Assembly (NCBI RefSeq): GCF_035195345.1
Contig: NZ_CP136574.1
Coordinates: 2,347,871-2,411,870 of the forward strand
Source: Flavobacterium sp.
GTDB lineage: Bacteria; Bacteroidota; Bacteroidia; Flavobacteriales; Flavobacteriaceae
DNA length: 64,000 nucleotides
Reading direction: 5' to 3'
Of the stretch, positions 37,166 to 46,233 are shown in pieces. The translations under genes and the position numbers were made by a program. The notes under the pieces were generated by a model that saw only the letters and a list, made by a program, of their open reading frames with translations, had not been told where the DNA came from and did no database searches. Every line of letters begins with the position of its first letter. Within the stretch, counting starts at the first letter, position 1.

Positions 37166-37173
37166 TATATTTG
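37166..37173 (+). promoter_or_regulatory. Bacteroidetes-type -7 box
   Basis: TATATTTG matches the TAnnTTTG -7 consensus of the Bacteroidetes primary sigma factor. It lies 15 bases before the ATG at 37189, so the mRNA leader would be very short. No clear -33 TTG element was seen. It also argues against the upstream TTG start at 37171, which lies inside the box. Confidence 0.6.
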
Positions 37174-37188
37174 CATAAATATAATAAT

Positions 37189-38319
37189 ATGAATCCATCT
37201 AAAATATGGTTATCTTCTCCACACATGGGGGGTAACGAACAAAAATATGTACAAGAAGCTTTTGATGCGAATTGGGTAGCACCTTTAGGGCCAAATGTAA
37301 CAGGTTTGGAAAATGACATTCAAAATTATTTAAAAGAAGGTGCAGAAGTAGCTGCCTTAAGTTCTGGGACTGCTGCACTACATTTAGCACTTATTTTAGC
37401 AGGTGTTACAGCAGGTGATGAGGTAATTTGTCAGAGCATGACTTTCTCCGCCTCTGCCAACCCTATTTTATATTTAGGAGCAATTCCAGTTTTTATCGAT
37501 AGTGAAAAAGAAACTTGGAATTTGTGTCCTATAGCCTTAGAAGAAGCTATAAAAGACAGAATTTTAAAAGGAAAAAAACCAAAAGCAATCATAGGAGTAC
37601 ATTTGTATGGTATGCCTTTCAATGTAGAAGCAATTGTTGCGATTTCAACAAAATATGAAATACCTCTCATTGAAGATAGTGCTGAAGCGCTTGGAAGTAC
37701 TTATAAAGGACAAAAGTGTGGTACGTTTGGCGCATTTGGTGTGCTTTCATTCAATGGAAATAAAATAATCACCACTTCAGGAGGGGGGGCTTTGGTTACT
37801 AAGACCAAAGAGAGTAAAGAAAAAGCGGTCTTTTTCGCAACACAATCAAGAGATAACGCACCACATTACCAACATTCAGAAATTGGTTATAACTACAGAA
37901 TGAGTAATATTTGTGCGGGTATAGGAAGAGGTCAAATGGAAGTAATTGACACAAGGGTATCCCAACGTAGAGCAATGCATTCATTTTACCAAGAGATATT
38001 TAAAGAGAATAACGTAGTTACGGTGTTCAATGAACCGTCAAATGACTATTTTTCTAATCATTGGCTAAGTGCTATAGTGTTAGGGTCGTATGAGCAACGA
38101 GAAGCATTACGTTTAGCATTGGAGGCATGTAATATTGAGTCTAGACCTTTGTGGAAGCCAATGCATCTGCAGCCTATTTTTGAAAAGTATCCGTATTATG
38201 GGGCAAAAGTATCTGAAACATTATTTGAAAAAGGATTATGCATGCCTTCAGGTTCCAATCTAACAGATACAGATAGAGATAGAATTGCTGAGGTTATTGA
38301 AGTGTTTTTTCCAAGGTGA
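37189..38319 (+). CDS. DegT/DnrJ/EryC1/StrS-family PLP-dependent sugar aminotransferase
   Basis: 376 aa from the ATG at 37189, chosen because the longer reading uses a TTG within the -7 box. It begins NPSKIWLSSPHMGGNEQKYV and contains ALSSGTAALHLAL (phosphate-binding), EDSAEALGSTYKG and SFNGNKIITTSGGG, with the Schiff-base lysine at K192. The family transfers an amino group to nucleotide 4-keto-sugars; the closest type I recognise is the PglE-like aminotransferase of UDP-4-amino-4,6-dideoxy sugars (bacillosamine-type pathways). In related genomes such a gene is usually next to a PglC-like sugar transferase, and here the next gene is a damaged member of that family. The dehydratase that would make its substrate is not in the window. 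Confidence 0.88.
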   Translation: MNPSKIWLSSPHMGGNEQKYVQEAFDANWVAPLGPNVTGLENDIQNYLKEGAEVAALSSGTAALHLALILAGVTAGDEVICQSMTFSASANPILYLGAIPVFIDSEKETWNLCPIALEEAIKDRILKGKKPKAIIGVHLYGMPFNVEAIVAISTKYEIPLIEDSAEALGSTYKGQKCGTFGAFGVLSFNGNKIITTSGGGALVTKTKESKEKAVFFATQSRDNAPHYQHSEIGYNYRMSNICAGIGRGQMEVIDTRVSQRRAMHSFYQEIFKENNVVTVFNEPSNDYFSNHWLSAIVLGSYEQREALRLALEACNIESRPLWKPMHLQPIFEKYPYYGAKVSETLFEKGLCMPSGSNLTDTDRDRIAEVIEVFFPR

Positions 38320-38424
38320 TTCGTGTGTTTTAAATGTTTACCATTGGGCACTCAAGGTACGTAATAGGTACAGATTTATATTGAAGATTTTAGAAGATAA
38401 AATTTAAATAGGGAATTACGTAGA

Positions 38425-38904
38425 ATGTTGTTTACACAAACAAGAATAGGTTATAAAGGAATTCCTTTTACAATTTATAAGTTTAGAACCTATACAGTAG
38501 AGGGAGCTAAACAAACTTTTTATGGAAGTATTTTAAGAAAAACAAAGTTAGATGAATTACCCCAACTGTATAATTTATGTAAAGGCGATATGGTTTTAGT
38601 CGGTCCTAGACCCGATATTCCAGGTTATGCCGATACGTTGGAAGGAGAGGATGCAATTATATTAACGGTAAAACCAGGAATAACAGGATTAGCCTCACTA
38701 AAATATAAAAAGGAGGAATTTTTATTGCAATCTAAGAAGCATCCTCAACAGTATAATGACGAAATCATCTGGCCTGATAAAGTACGTATTAATAAATGGT
38801 ATATTCAGCACAGAACTATTGTTATGGATCTTATAATATTATTTTATACCTTTATTCCTTTGCCTTTTAATGTGGATAAGTTTATTGAAAATTATAAATC
38901 ATAA
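38425..38904 (+). pseudogene. N-terminally truncated initiating sugar (phospho)transferase
   Basis: 159 aa related to the PglC/bacterial sugar transferase family: LFTQTRIGYKGIPFTIYKFRT, LDELPQLYNLCKGDMVLVGPRPDIPGYAD and VKPGITGLASLKY, with the catalytic Asp-Glu of LDELPQ present. Intact members start about 35 residues earlier with a membrane helix and a basic KRxFD segment. That part is absent, and the preceding 105 bp do not encode it in any frame. The stretch between FRTYTVEGAKQ and LRKTKLDELP is also shorter than usual, so a second internal deletion is likely. Without its membrane anchor it is probably inactive. An intact transferase at 61941 could supply the initiating step. The context is the aminotransferase directly upstream. 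Confidence 0.65.
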
Positions 38905-39176
38905 GCTCAAATTAAAGAACAAATTCAGTTCTTGGACTAAAACAAAGTATAACGTCTTAATTTTCAGATGATTTGTAACTCTCTCAGCACAAAGCAAGTC
39001 AAAAAAAATCGAAAATTCTCTGTGCAAAATAAAAAGTGCAATGATTTGTGTTACTTGTGTCTTTAGTGGTTATAATAACTTAATATTAAAAAATCCAACT
39101 AAATGATTCCAAATTACATCATTCATACTATTTATGCTTTCTTATTTAAAATATTTTTCATTCAATTAAATTATAC
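38905..39176. other. Intergenic region before the export genes
   Basis: AT-rich and non-coding. AAGAAC/GTTCTT at 38915-38933 forms a short hairpin with no T run, so it is a poor terminator. The stretch TTCTCTGTGCAAAATAAAAA...TTACTTGTGTCTTTAGTGG (39014-39070) resembles degenerate dispersed intergenic sequence seen in flavobacterial genomes; this is recollection, not a measured match. Confidence 0.4.
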
Positions 39177-39184
39177 TATATTTG
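39177..39184 (+). promoter_or_regulatory. Bacteroidetes-type -7 box for the wza-like gene
   Basis: TATATTTG lies 17 bases before the ATG at 39202 and supports that start over an ATG at 39103. Confidence 0.6.
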
Positions 39185-39201
39185 CAGTTAAATTTGATTT
39201 T

Positions 39202-39969
39202 ATGAAAAAAGTGGTTGTGCTACAACTGATGGCTTTAATATTTGTTATAACATCGTGTACGGCAAAGAAAGAAATTCTGTATTTAAATGACTTAAAAGCC
39301 AATGAGAATAGTAGTTTTCAATGGTCCGATGTAATTATACAACCAAATGATATTATAAGTGTAAAAATAACTGCAGATGATATGTTATTAGCAGCTCCTT
39401 ATAATTTAAACCCGGCCCAACAACAAAATTTACAAAATACTCAGTTAATGTTACAAGGGTATTTAGTTTCTAATGAAGGTAAAATAAATCTACCAGTATT
39501 AGGTGATTTTGAGGTTAAAAATTTAACTTATACCCAATTAGAGTCTAGGATTCAAGGGGATTTAATTTCGAAAAAATTATTAAAAAATCCAATTGTTGTT
39601 TGTAGAATATTAAACGCAAAAGTTACTATTTTAGGAGAAGTTAGGAATCCTGGTACTTATACTTTCTTTGAGAATAATTTAACCGTTTTACAGGCTTTAG
39701 GTCTGGCAGGAGATTTGAATATTAATGGTGTAAGGAAAAACATTAAAGTTATTCGTTTGGAGAATAATCAGCAAAAAATCGGCGAAATTGACTTAACTAA
39801 AAAGAATTGGATGAATTCTCCTTTTTATTTTATAAAACCTAATGATGTTATTATTGTAAATCCAAATACTGCTAAAGTTAAATCAGCAGGTATTATTGGT
39901 AATGCAGGAACTTTACTAGGAACAATATCTGTTATTTTATCCTCATTTTTAATCATTAGAAGTCTTTAA
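39202..39969 (+). CDS. Polysaccharide export outer-membrane lipoprotein (Wza-like)
   Basis: 255 aa from 39202. This start gives a lipoprotein signal peptide with lipobox VITSC (C19); the upstream ATG at 39103 would bury the signal and lies before the -7 box. Residues about 45-145 match the polysaccharide export domain (IIQPNDIISVKITADD, GYLVSNEGKINLPVLGDFEV). About 150-210 form an SLBB domain (VTILGEVRNPGTYTFFENNL...GL), and a hydrophobic segment lies at the C-terminus. The family forms the outer-membrane channel for capsule or exopolysaccharide, working with a Wzc-type partner. That partner is the next gene, 10 bp downstream. Confidence 0.9.
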   Translation: MKKVVVLQLMALIFVITSCTAKKEILYLNDLKANENSSFQWSDVIIQPNDIISVKITADDMLLAAPYNLNPAQQQNLQNTQLMLQGYLVSNEGKINLPVLGDFEVKNLTYTQLESRIQGDLISKKLLKNPIVVCRILNAKVTILGEVRNPGTYTFFENNLTVLQALGLAGDLNINGVRKNIKVIRLENNQQKIGEIDLTKKNWMNSPFYFIKPNDVIIVNPNTAKVKSAGIIGNAGTLLGTISVILSSFLIIRSL

Positions 39970-39979
39970 TCTCTCATAA

Positions 39980-42373
39980 ATGAATAATAATTTTCCAAAA
40001 AATAACGAAATTAATAATAATCAATTTGATTTAAAAGAAGAGTTTTATAAATATTTGCCTTTTTGGTATTGGTTCGTTATAGGTTTATTCTTTGCTTTAA
40101 TATCAGTAAAGATTTACTTGAGATATCAAAGTGATATTTATGAATCTAAAACTATTGTAAAACTATTGGATGACACTAATTCTGATTTTAAAATGCCTTC
40201 TAGTGGTGTTAATTTCTTTATGCGAAGCAAAATCAATATTGAAAATGAAAAGGAAATTATTAGGTCTAATCGCTTATTAACCAAGGTAGTTAAAGAGCTT
40301 CAGTTGTATAATCAATTTTTTACAGAAGGTAAAGTAAAAAATTCTGAAGAATATGGAATAAAAAATCCAAGTATTGAATGGATTGGAAGTGAAGAAAAAA
40401 CAAATTCATTTAAAGGATTGTGGAAAATAACTTATGATAGTAAAGGGTATTTTTGGGACAACGATAATAAAAAAAGAGAATACAATAAAATTTATGACAT
40501 AGAGGGAATAGCGATGAGGGTTATTCCTCCTATTGAACTGCATAATAATGTTAATACACTTTCAATTAAAAAGATTTCTTTAAATGATGCAGTCACTCGA
40601 TTAAAAGCTAATATCGAAGTAAGTTTAGTAGGAGAGGAAAGTGATTTGTTGCAAATTACTACAAATGGTCCAATAATAAATAAAAATAATGCAATTTTAA
40701 ATACTTTAAATGAAGTTTTTGATAGAGATGGTAGAGAAGATAGGCAACAAATTTTTAAGAAAACTATTGAATTTGTTAATGCTCGTTTCGAATATTTATT
40801 CAAAGAATTGGATACTATAGAATTGAATAAAGCAGATTACAAAAAAGAGCAAAAATTATCATTTCTTGAGGGAGATAGCCAATCTTTATTAGGAACAAAG
40901 GGAGTGACATTTTCTGAATACGAGCAAGCTAAAACGCAATCCTTGTTAAGTGATATTATTATTTCAGCCTTAAAGGAAGTTAATGATAATGAATTGTTAC
41001 CTACTAATATAGGTTTGGAAGAAATGAAAGTTAATGGTTTAGTTGATGAATACAACAAAGTAGTTTTAGAAACCCAAAAAATAATTACAAGCGCTGGTGA
41101 AAATCATCCAAGTGTTCAAAAGTTAATAGAAGTTCAAAAAAACTTGAAGAGTAATGTTAGGTATTCTCTAAATGCTTATCAAGATGTTTTATCAATTAAG
41201 ATTCAGGCTATAGACAAAGTAAAAGCTATGCAGGAATTTCAATTTGCAGCGTTACCTTACCAGGAAAAAACAATACGTTCTATAGAAAGACAACAAAAAA
41301 TAAAAGAAACACTGTATTTATTATTGTTACAAAAAAGAGAAGAAGCCAGTATAAATTTAGCTATAACAAATCCATCTATTAAAATTGTAGATGAAGCGAT
41401 TTCAGAATCAAATCCTCATTCCCCAAAAAGGGCATTGTTTTATTTAATAGCCACTTTTTTAGGATTATCAATCCCTCTTGCTTTAATTTTTTTGTATTAT
41501 TTATTTGATAGTAGAATTCATACTAGAAAAATGATTGAACATGTATTGGACGATATGCCTATTATTGCTGAGATTCCCTTTATAGAGGAACAAAGCAAAA
41601 TAGTCAAGAAAAATGATCATTCTGTGTTATCGGAAGCTTTCAGAATATTGGTGGCTAATTTGAATTTTATTATTCCTATGAATAGTAAAAGTGCACCAGC
41701 AATTTTTGTTTCATCAACAATAAAAGGAGAAGGTAAAACATTTATTGCAACTAATTTAGCCCTAACATTAGCTTCTTTAGGAAAAAAAGTAATTATAGTT
41801 GGTACAGATTTACGAAATCCTCAATTACATAAAGCGCTAAAAACTAAGAAAGAAAAAATTGGATTGGTCAACCTTTTAGTGCAACCTGAGTTAAGTTTTA
41901 ACGATTGTGTTTGTCATGAAGAGATAAATGATATTCCACTAGATATTATTTATTCAGGGGTTATTCCTCCTAATCCTACAGAAATTTTAGCAAACGGTCA
42001 TTTTGAGCATATTTTGGCCGAACTAAAACAAGTGTATGATTATGTTGTTATTGATACTGCTCCTACCTTATTAGTTGCAGATTCTACAATAATTACAAAA
42101 TATGCAGACACAACGCTTTATTTAATTAAAGCAAACTATACTGATAAACAAATTTTACCATATATTAATAATTTAAAACACCAAAATAAAATTAAAAATA
42201 CAGCAATTGTATTTAATAATATTGGTCAAAATGAAGGATATGGAAAAGGGTATGCTTATTCATATCAATACAATTATGGCTATGGATATGGTTATAATAT
42301 GAGTACTTTATTACCAATTCGATTCGCTAAATTTACTCGAATTTTTAAAAGTATGCTTAAAAAGAAGAAGTAG
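39980..42373 (+). CDS. Polysaccharide co-polymerase / tyrosine autokinase (Wzc-like)
   Basis: 797 aa. Transmembrane segments lie near residues 30-48 and 483-505 and enclose a periplasmic domain with a long coiled-coil stretch (about 250-480). The C-terminal cytoplasmic BY-kinase domain has Walker A STIKGEGKT (K586), Walker A' VGTDLRNPQLHK and Walker B YVVIDTAPTLLVADS. The tail has nine tyrosines between Y754 and Y772, the usual autophosphorylation cluster. By family knowledge it controls polymer length and export together with the Wza-like lipoprotein. Its 3' end overlaps the convergent phosphatase gene by 17 bp. Confidence 0.93.
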   Translation: MNNNFPKNNEINNNQFDLKEEFYKYLPFWYWFVIGLFFALISVKIYLRYQSDIYESKTIVKLLDDTNSDFKMPSSGVNFFMRSKINIENEKEIIRSNRLLTKVVKELQLYNQFFTEGKVKNSEEYGIKNPSIEWIGSEEKTNSFKGLWKITYDSKGYFWDNDNKKREYNKIYDIEGIAMRVIPPIELHNNVNTLSIKKISLNDAVTRLKANIEVSLVGEESDLLQITTNGPIINKNNAILNTLNEVFDRDGREDRQQIFKKTIEFVNARFEYLFKELDTIELNKADYKKEQKLSFLEGDSQSLLGTKGVTFSEYEQAKTQSLLSDIIISALKEVNDNELLPTNIGLEEMKVNGLVDEYNKVVLETQKIITSAGENHPSVQKLIEVQKNLKSNVRYSLNAYQDVLSIKIQAIDKVKAMQEFQFAALPYQEKTIRSIERQQKIKETLYLLLLQKREEASINLAITNPSIKIVDEAISESNPHSPKRALFYLIATFLGLSIPLALIFLYYLFDSRIHTRKMIEHVLDDMPIIAEIPFIEEQSKIVKKNDHSVLSEAFRILVANLNFIIPMNSKSAPAIFVSSTIKGEGKTFIATNLALTLASLGKKVIIVGTDLRNPQLHKALKTKKEKIGLVNLLVQPELSFNDCVCHEEINDIPLDIIYSGVIPPNPTEILANGHFEHILAELKQVYDYVVIDTAPTLLVADSTIITKYADTTLYLIKANYTDKQILPYINNLKHQNKIKNTAIVFNNIGQNEGYGKGYAYSYQYNYGYGYGYNMSTLLPIRFAKFTRIFKSMLKKKK

Positions 42374-43106
42374 AGAAAATACGATTTGATTGAATAAGTC
42401 CCTCAAGTTGTTTGCAATTTGAACCGGCAATTTTCAAGGGCACTTCTTTAGTAAACAGAATGTGCTCTATTCTATGGGTGTCAGTACCCATAAAGTCGTA
42501 CATTTCTAAATCAAGTAGTTGTTGGCAAAGTTTTTTTACATCATTTCCATAATACCCTAAAATGGATAAGCTATTCATTTGGAAATATAAATCAAAATTT
42601 TTTAAGCGCTCGAAAGCGGAAAGATTATTTTTCCAATACAAATATCGTTCAGGATGTGCCAAAATTAATTTAAAACCTTTTAATTTTAATTGGAACAGTG
42701 TTTCCATTATCCGTTCAGATGGTGCAAAAAGCATAGAAAATTCAACCAATACATACCCCCCTGTTAAGGTTACTAAAGTTTTTTGTTCCATCAGATGTTC
42801 TAAATAGACATCTGCAAGATATTCACTTGCAACATTCTTAATAAACAAAGAGTCAACACTACTGCAATAGTTTGCATAGGCAGTTGTAAGATCAGCTGTG
42901 CTATTGTTCCATAAACCTGGATAGGTGTGTGGTGTAGCTATTGCTTCTGTGATGCCTAATTCTTGCATAGCATTACAAAGGCTTATCGTTTCTTCTAATG
43001 ATTTTGAGCCATCATCTATTCCCCAAAGTAGGTGATTGTGGATGTCAATAAAACCATTTTCCCACAAGTCTTTCCAGAAAATTTTTTTCTTAGAAATCCA
43101 AAACAT
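42357..43106 (-). CDS. Tyrosine-protein phosphatase, PHP family (CpsB/YwqE-like)
   Basis: 249 aa from the ATG at 43106; a TTG at 43133 would add nine residues but lies at the -7 box. PHP-domain metal ligands are visible: DIHNHLLWGIDDGS (H23, H25), ATPHTYPG, LAHPERY and GTDTHRIEH. The family dephosphorylates the tyrosine tail of Wzc-type kinases and so cycles capsule export. The convergent position opposite the kinase fits that role. Not a PTP-type (Wzb) phosphatase. Confidence 0.9.
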   Translation of the reverse strand: MFWISKKKIFWKDLWENGFIDIHNHLLWGIDDGSKSLEETISLCNAMQELGITEAIATPHTYPGLWNNSTADLTTAYANYCSSVDSLFIKNVASEYLADVYLEHLMEQKTLVTLTGGYVLVEFSMLFAPSERIMETLFQLKLKGFKLILAHPERYLYWKNNLSAFERLKNFDLYFQMNSLSILGYYGNDVKKLCQQLLDLEMYDFMGTDTHRIEHILFTKEVPLKIAGSNCKQLEGLIQSNRIFSTSSF

Positions 43107-43130
43107 TTCGGTGATTTTAAAATTAATAGT

Positions 43131-43138
43131 CAAAAATA
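43131..43138 (-). promoter_or_regulatory. -7 box for the phosphatase gene
   Basis: On the minus strand the sequence reads TATTTTTG, matching TAnnTTTG, 24 bases before the ATG at 43106. Confidence 0.45.
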
Positions 43139-43281
43139 CAATTTAATACTACAATTTGTGTTTACAATTAAAATGTTTTTTTAAGTTTGCATCAAATTTA
43201 TTTTAGAGATGTACTTAGTATATAGATATTTTCAAATCAATACAGAGGAAATGAATTTTTAAATTTTTTTAGTCAATAGAA

Positions 43282-43289
43282 TAAATTTG
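43282..43289 (+). promoter_or_regulatory. Possible -7 box for the beta-barrel gene
   Basis: TAAATTTG, matching TAnnTTTG, lies about 80 bases before the ATG at 43371. A second match, TAAGTTTG, is at 43182-43189. Either could serve; no -33 element separates them. Confidence 0.35.
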
Positions 43290-43370
43290 TAACCTTAAAT
43301 AAAAAAAACGTAATAATTCATTTGTTGCTATTTATAATGCATTAATGAAATAAAAAAAAAATAAGCCATA

Positions 43371-44012
43371 ATGAAAAATAAATTATTTTTAGTAGTAGTG
43401 TTTTTAATAAGTAGTTCTCTAGCGGTAGCTCAATTCAATAGAAATAATATGTCGGTTGAATTAAATTACGGTTACAATGGCGCCATACAACCTTATAACA
43501 AGCAATTTCAATCCAATTTTTCTGGATTTAATCATTTTGAAGTAGGTCTTCGATACATGTTTTCAGAATATTTGGGAACAAAAATAATTTTTAAATCCGA
43601 TAAATTTGTAAATGATCCAGGAGGTAATATAGGGATTCAATACAATTCTTTGGGTGCAGGTTTAGTTTATAATGCTGGAAAAAAATTAGGTTTAACCTAT
43701 TTTACAAGAGATAATTTAGGTCTTTTGGTTCATTTAGAAGGTTCAATTGGTTTTGCAAACTCATTACAACAACAATTTGAATCAGAAAAAACACAAATAA
43801 TTGGATTTGGTATTACACCTCAATATAGAATCAATAATAAATTTGCCATCGTTTCTGATTTTACATATAATATCAATTTAAAGCAATTATATGGATTTGA
43901 TGGCTTTCCAATCAATACTAATAAAGTTTCTGAAAGTGGTAGTTTTTACAACATTTCTATTGGTTTAATTTATTATATTGGTGAAAATAAATATCATTCG
44001 GATTGGTATTAA
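43371..44012 (+). CDS. Outer-membrane beta-barrel protein
   Basis: 213 aa with a signal peptide (LFLVVVFLISSSLAVAQ). The mature part alternates amphipathic strands with aromatic girdle residues (MSVELNYGYNGAI, HFEVGLRYMF, LGTKIIFKSDKF, IGFGITPQYRINNKFAIVSDFTYNI, YNISIGLIYYIG), as in small OmpA/OmpW-like barrels of Bacteroidetes. No OmpA peptidoglycan-binding domain is present. It sits between the phosphatase and the ABC exporter genes; a role in glycan export or surface organisation is possible but not shown by sequence. Confidence 0.8.
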   Translation: MKNKLFLVVVFLISSSLAVAQFNRNNMSVELNYGYNGAIQPYNKQFQSNFSGFNHFEVGLRYMFSEYLGTKIIFKSDKFVNDPGGNIGIQYNSLGAGLVYNAGKKLGLTYFTRDNLGLLVHLEGSIGFANSLQQQFESEKTQIIGFGITPQYRINNKFAIVSDFTYNINLKQLYGFDGFPINTNKVSESGSFYNISIGLIYYIGENKYHSDWY

Positions 44013-44016
44013 ATCC

Positions 44017-44024
44017 TATATTTG
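44017..44024 (+). promoter_or_regulatory. -7 box for the ABC exporter operon
   Basis: TATATTTG lies just after the stop of the beta-barrel gene and about 50 bases before the permease ATG at 44075. Confidence 0.5.
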
Positions 44025-44074
44025 TAATTATTGTATTGGCTTTAGCTAAAAGTTGATATAGAATAAATATCAGC

Positions 44075-44947
44075 ATGAGTAAACCGGAATTTTCAGAAGA
44101 CAAATGGTTGTATACAATAGAGCCAAAAGATAATTTCTTTTCTTTTCATGTAAATGAGATTTGGCGCTACCGTGATTTATTAATGTTGTTTGTAAAGCGT
44201 GATATTGTAACTGTTTACAAACAAACAATTTTAGGCCCGCTTTGGTATTTAATTCAACCTTTATTTACTTCAGTAATTTTTACTATTATTTTTAATAATG
44301 TTGCAGGAATTGATACGGGTAAAACCCCTTCTTTTTTATTTAATTTAGGAGGTGTTATGGTCTGGAGTTATTTCACAGCTTGTTTGAATGATACATCAGA
44401 TACCTTTAAGAAAAATGCAGCTATTTTTGGAAAGGTGTATTTTCCAAGGATAATAGTTCCTTTGGCCATTGTTATTTCTAATTTGGTAAAATTTGGAATG
44501 CAGTTTTTTATTTTTATTTTTTTTTATATTTATTACTTAATAGTAGGTGAAATAACAATACAATTTACAACAGCTACTTTTTTTTTCCCAATATTAGTTG
44601 CTGCTATGGGAATTTTAGGACTTGGATTAGGAATGATTATTTCTTCAATGGTTACAAAATATCGTGATTTAAGTTTCTTAGTGGGTTTTGGTGTGCAACT
44701 GTTAATGTATGTTTCTGCCGTAATGTACCCTATGGCATTGTTAAAAGAAAAATTACCTGATTATGGTTGGTTGATTGTGTATAATCCACTAGCATATATG
44801 GTTGAAACGTCAAGATTTATGTTGTTGCATGAGGGGAGTATTTCAATTTCAGGATTGTTGTATACTGTAGGTATAACAATTTTGATATTCTTATTAGGAG
44901 TATTAATTTTTAATAAGACCGAAAAGAGTTTTATTGATACTGTGTAA
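44075..44947 (+). CDS. wzm: Polysaccharide ABC transporter permease (Wzm-like)
   Basis: 290 aa ABC-2 type permease. After a cytoplasmic N-terminus (FHVNEIWRYRDLLMLFVKRDIVTVYKQTILGP, written here only as landmark residues 28-59) it has about six membrane segments: near 62-85, 105-125, 140-165, 175-200, 205-230 and 255-278. QTILGPLWYLIQPL and the YNPLAYMVE motif are typical of the Wzm/KpsM/TagG group that exports O-antigen, capsule or teichoic acid. The ATPase partner starts 5 bp downstream. Confidence 0.92.
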   Translation: MSKPEFSEDKWLYTIEPKDNFFSFHVNEIWRYRDLLMLFVKRDIVTVYKQTILGPLWYLIQPLFTSVIFTIIFNNVAGIDTGKTPSFLFNLGGVMVWSYFTACLNDTSDTFKKNAAIFGKVYFPRIIVPLAIVISNLVKFGMQFFIFIFFYIYYLIVGEITIQFTTATFFFPILVAAMGILGLGLGMIISSMVTKYRDLSFLVGFGVQLLMYVSAVMYPMALLKEKLPDYGWLIVYNPLAYMVETSRFMLLHEGSISISGLLYTVGITILIFLLGVLIFNKTEKSFIDTV

Positions 44948-44952
44948 GAGAA

Positions 44953-46218
44953 ATGAGTCAAAAAGATATCATATTAAAAGCCGAAAATATTTCTAAACAA
45001 TATCGTTTAGGAACTGTGGGTACTGGAACATTGAGTCATGATTTGAATCGATGGTGGCATGCTATTCGAGGAAAACAAGACCCATATCTGAAAGTCGGTG
45101 AAATTAATGATAGAAGTTTAAAAGGGAATAGTGAGTACGTTTGGGCTCTGCAACACATTAATTTTGAGGTTAATAGAGGAGAAGTTTTAGGAATAATTGG
45201 AAAAAATGGGGCAGGAAAATCTACTTTACTAAAAATATTATCAAAAGTTACTGCACCAACAACAGGTATTATTAAATCAAGAGGAAGAATAGCTTCGTTG
45301 TTAGAAGTTGGAACAGGTTTTAATCCAGAATTAACAGGAAGAGAAAACATCTATTTGAATGGAGCTATTTTGGGTATGACCAAAAAAGAAATTACTTCAA
45401 AATTAGATGAAATTATTGCTTTTAGTGGCTGTGAGCGTTATATCGATACCCCAACAAAACGATATAGTAGTGGAATGACCGTTCGCTTAGCCTTTGCAGT
45501 GGCGGCATTTTTAGAGCCTGAAATTTTGGTTGTAGATGAGGTTTTAGCTGTTGGAGATGTGGAGTTTCAAAAGAAGGCTATTGGCAAAATGAAAGATATA
45601 TCAACAACAGAAGGAAGAACGGTATTATTTGTGAGTCATGATATGTCTGCAATCGAATCACTATGTTCAAAATTATTGATTGTTGAGAATGGGTATATTG
45701 CTTATGATGGCGCAGTTGAGAAAGGAATTGAAAAATATATTACAGGAAATAATAATAGAAAATTTGTTCAAAAAGAAAATGATTTTGGCTATTATATAAA
45801 AGATTTTTATATTGAAAAAGAAGCCAGTTCTATACAAATTATTAATGTATGGACTCCTTTTACATTTAAAGGTACTTTAAAATTTGAAAAAGAATTACCC
45901 GTGGATTTAAAATTAGAAATTGTAGTTAATAATAGTTTTGGACAACCTTGTACTACACTCTCTACTTGGTTAAATTCAATAGTAATTAATGTAGAGACCA
46001 ATATTTTAGAGTTCTCATGTTATTTAAAGAATGGACTACCCTTTGCCTCTGGAGAATATTCAATAAGTTTATATGTTATTGGTAATAAAAGGATCGAATT
46101 TAGAGATTTTTATTTTTTTGAATTGATTAATAGTTCATACACAGAATATAAATTTCCATTAAAGAAGCAACATGGAAATGTGTTTTCTCCCAATACATGG
46201 GATTTTATTTCTAGCTAA
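44953..46218 (+). CDS. wzt: Polysaccharide ABC transporter ATP-binding protein (Wzt-like)
   Basis: 421 aa. The nucleotide-binding domain occupies about residues 1-250: Walker A GIIGKNGAGKST (K89), ABC signature YSSGMTVRL, Walker B PEILVVDEVLAVGD, H-loop LFVSHDM. There is an insertion (RWWHAIRGKQDPY) before Walker A, common in TagH/Wzt of this phylum. The C-terminal about 165 residues form a beta-rich domain like Wzt-C, which in characterised systems recognises the finished glycan's end modification. Thus chain export probably follows termination or capping. Confidence 0.92.
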   Translation: MSQKDIILKAENISKQYRLGTVGTGTLSHDLNRWWHAIRGKQDPYLKVGEINDRSLKGNSEYVWALQHINFEVNRGEVLGIIGKNGAGKSTLLKILSKVTAPTTGIIKSRGRIASLLEVGTGFNPELTGRENIYLNGAILGMTKKEITSKLDEIIAFSGCERYIDTPTKRYSSGMTVRLAFAVAAFLEPEILVVDEVLAVGDVEFQKKAIGKMKDISTTEGRTVLFVSHDMSAIESLCSKLLIVENGYIAYDGAVEKGIEKYITGNNNRKFVQKENDFGYYIKDFYIEKEASSIQIINVWTPFTFKGTLKFEKELPVDLKLEIVVNNSFGQPCTTLSTWLNSIVINVETNILEFSCYLKNGLPFASGEYSISLYVIGNKRIEFRDFYFFELINSSYTEYKFPLKKQHGNVFSPNTWDFISS

Positions 46219-46233
46219 TTAAATTTCATTGTT

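Noticed and set aside
37171..37188. TTG start for the aminotransferase
   Set aside because: The TTG is part of the -7 box TATATTTG; the ATG at 37189 matches the usual family N-terminus.
39103..39201. Upstream start for the Wza-like protein
   Set aside because: It would place 33 residues before a clear lipoprotein signal peptide and lies before the TATATTTG box at 39177.
42562..42807. Plus-strand 81-codon frame opposite the phosphatase gene
   Set aside because: The opposite strand carries a complete PHP phosphatase with its metal-binding motifs; this frame shows no recognisable features.
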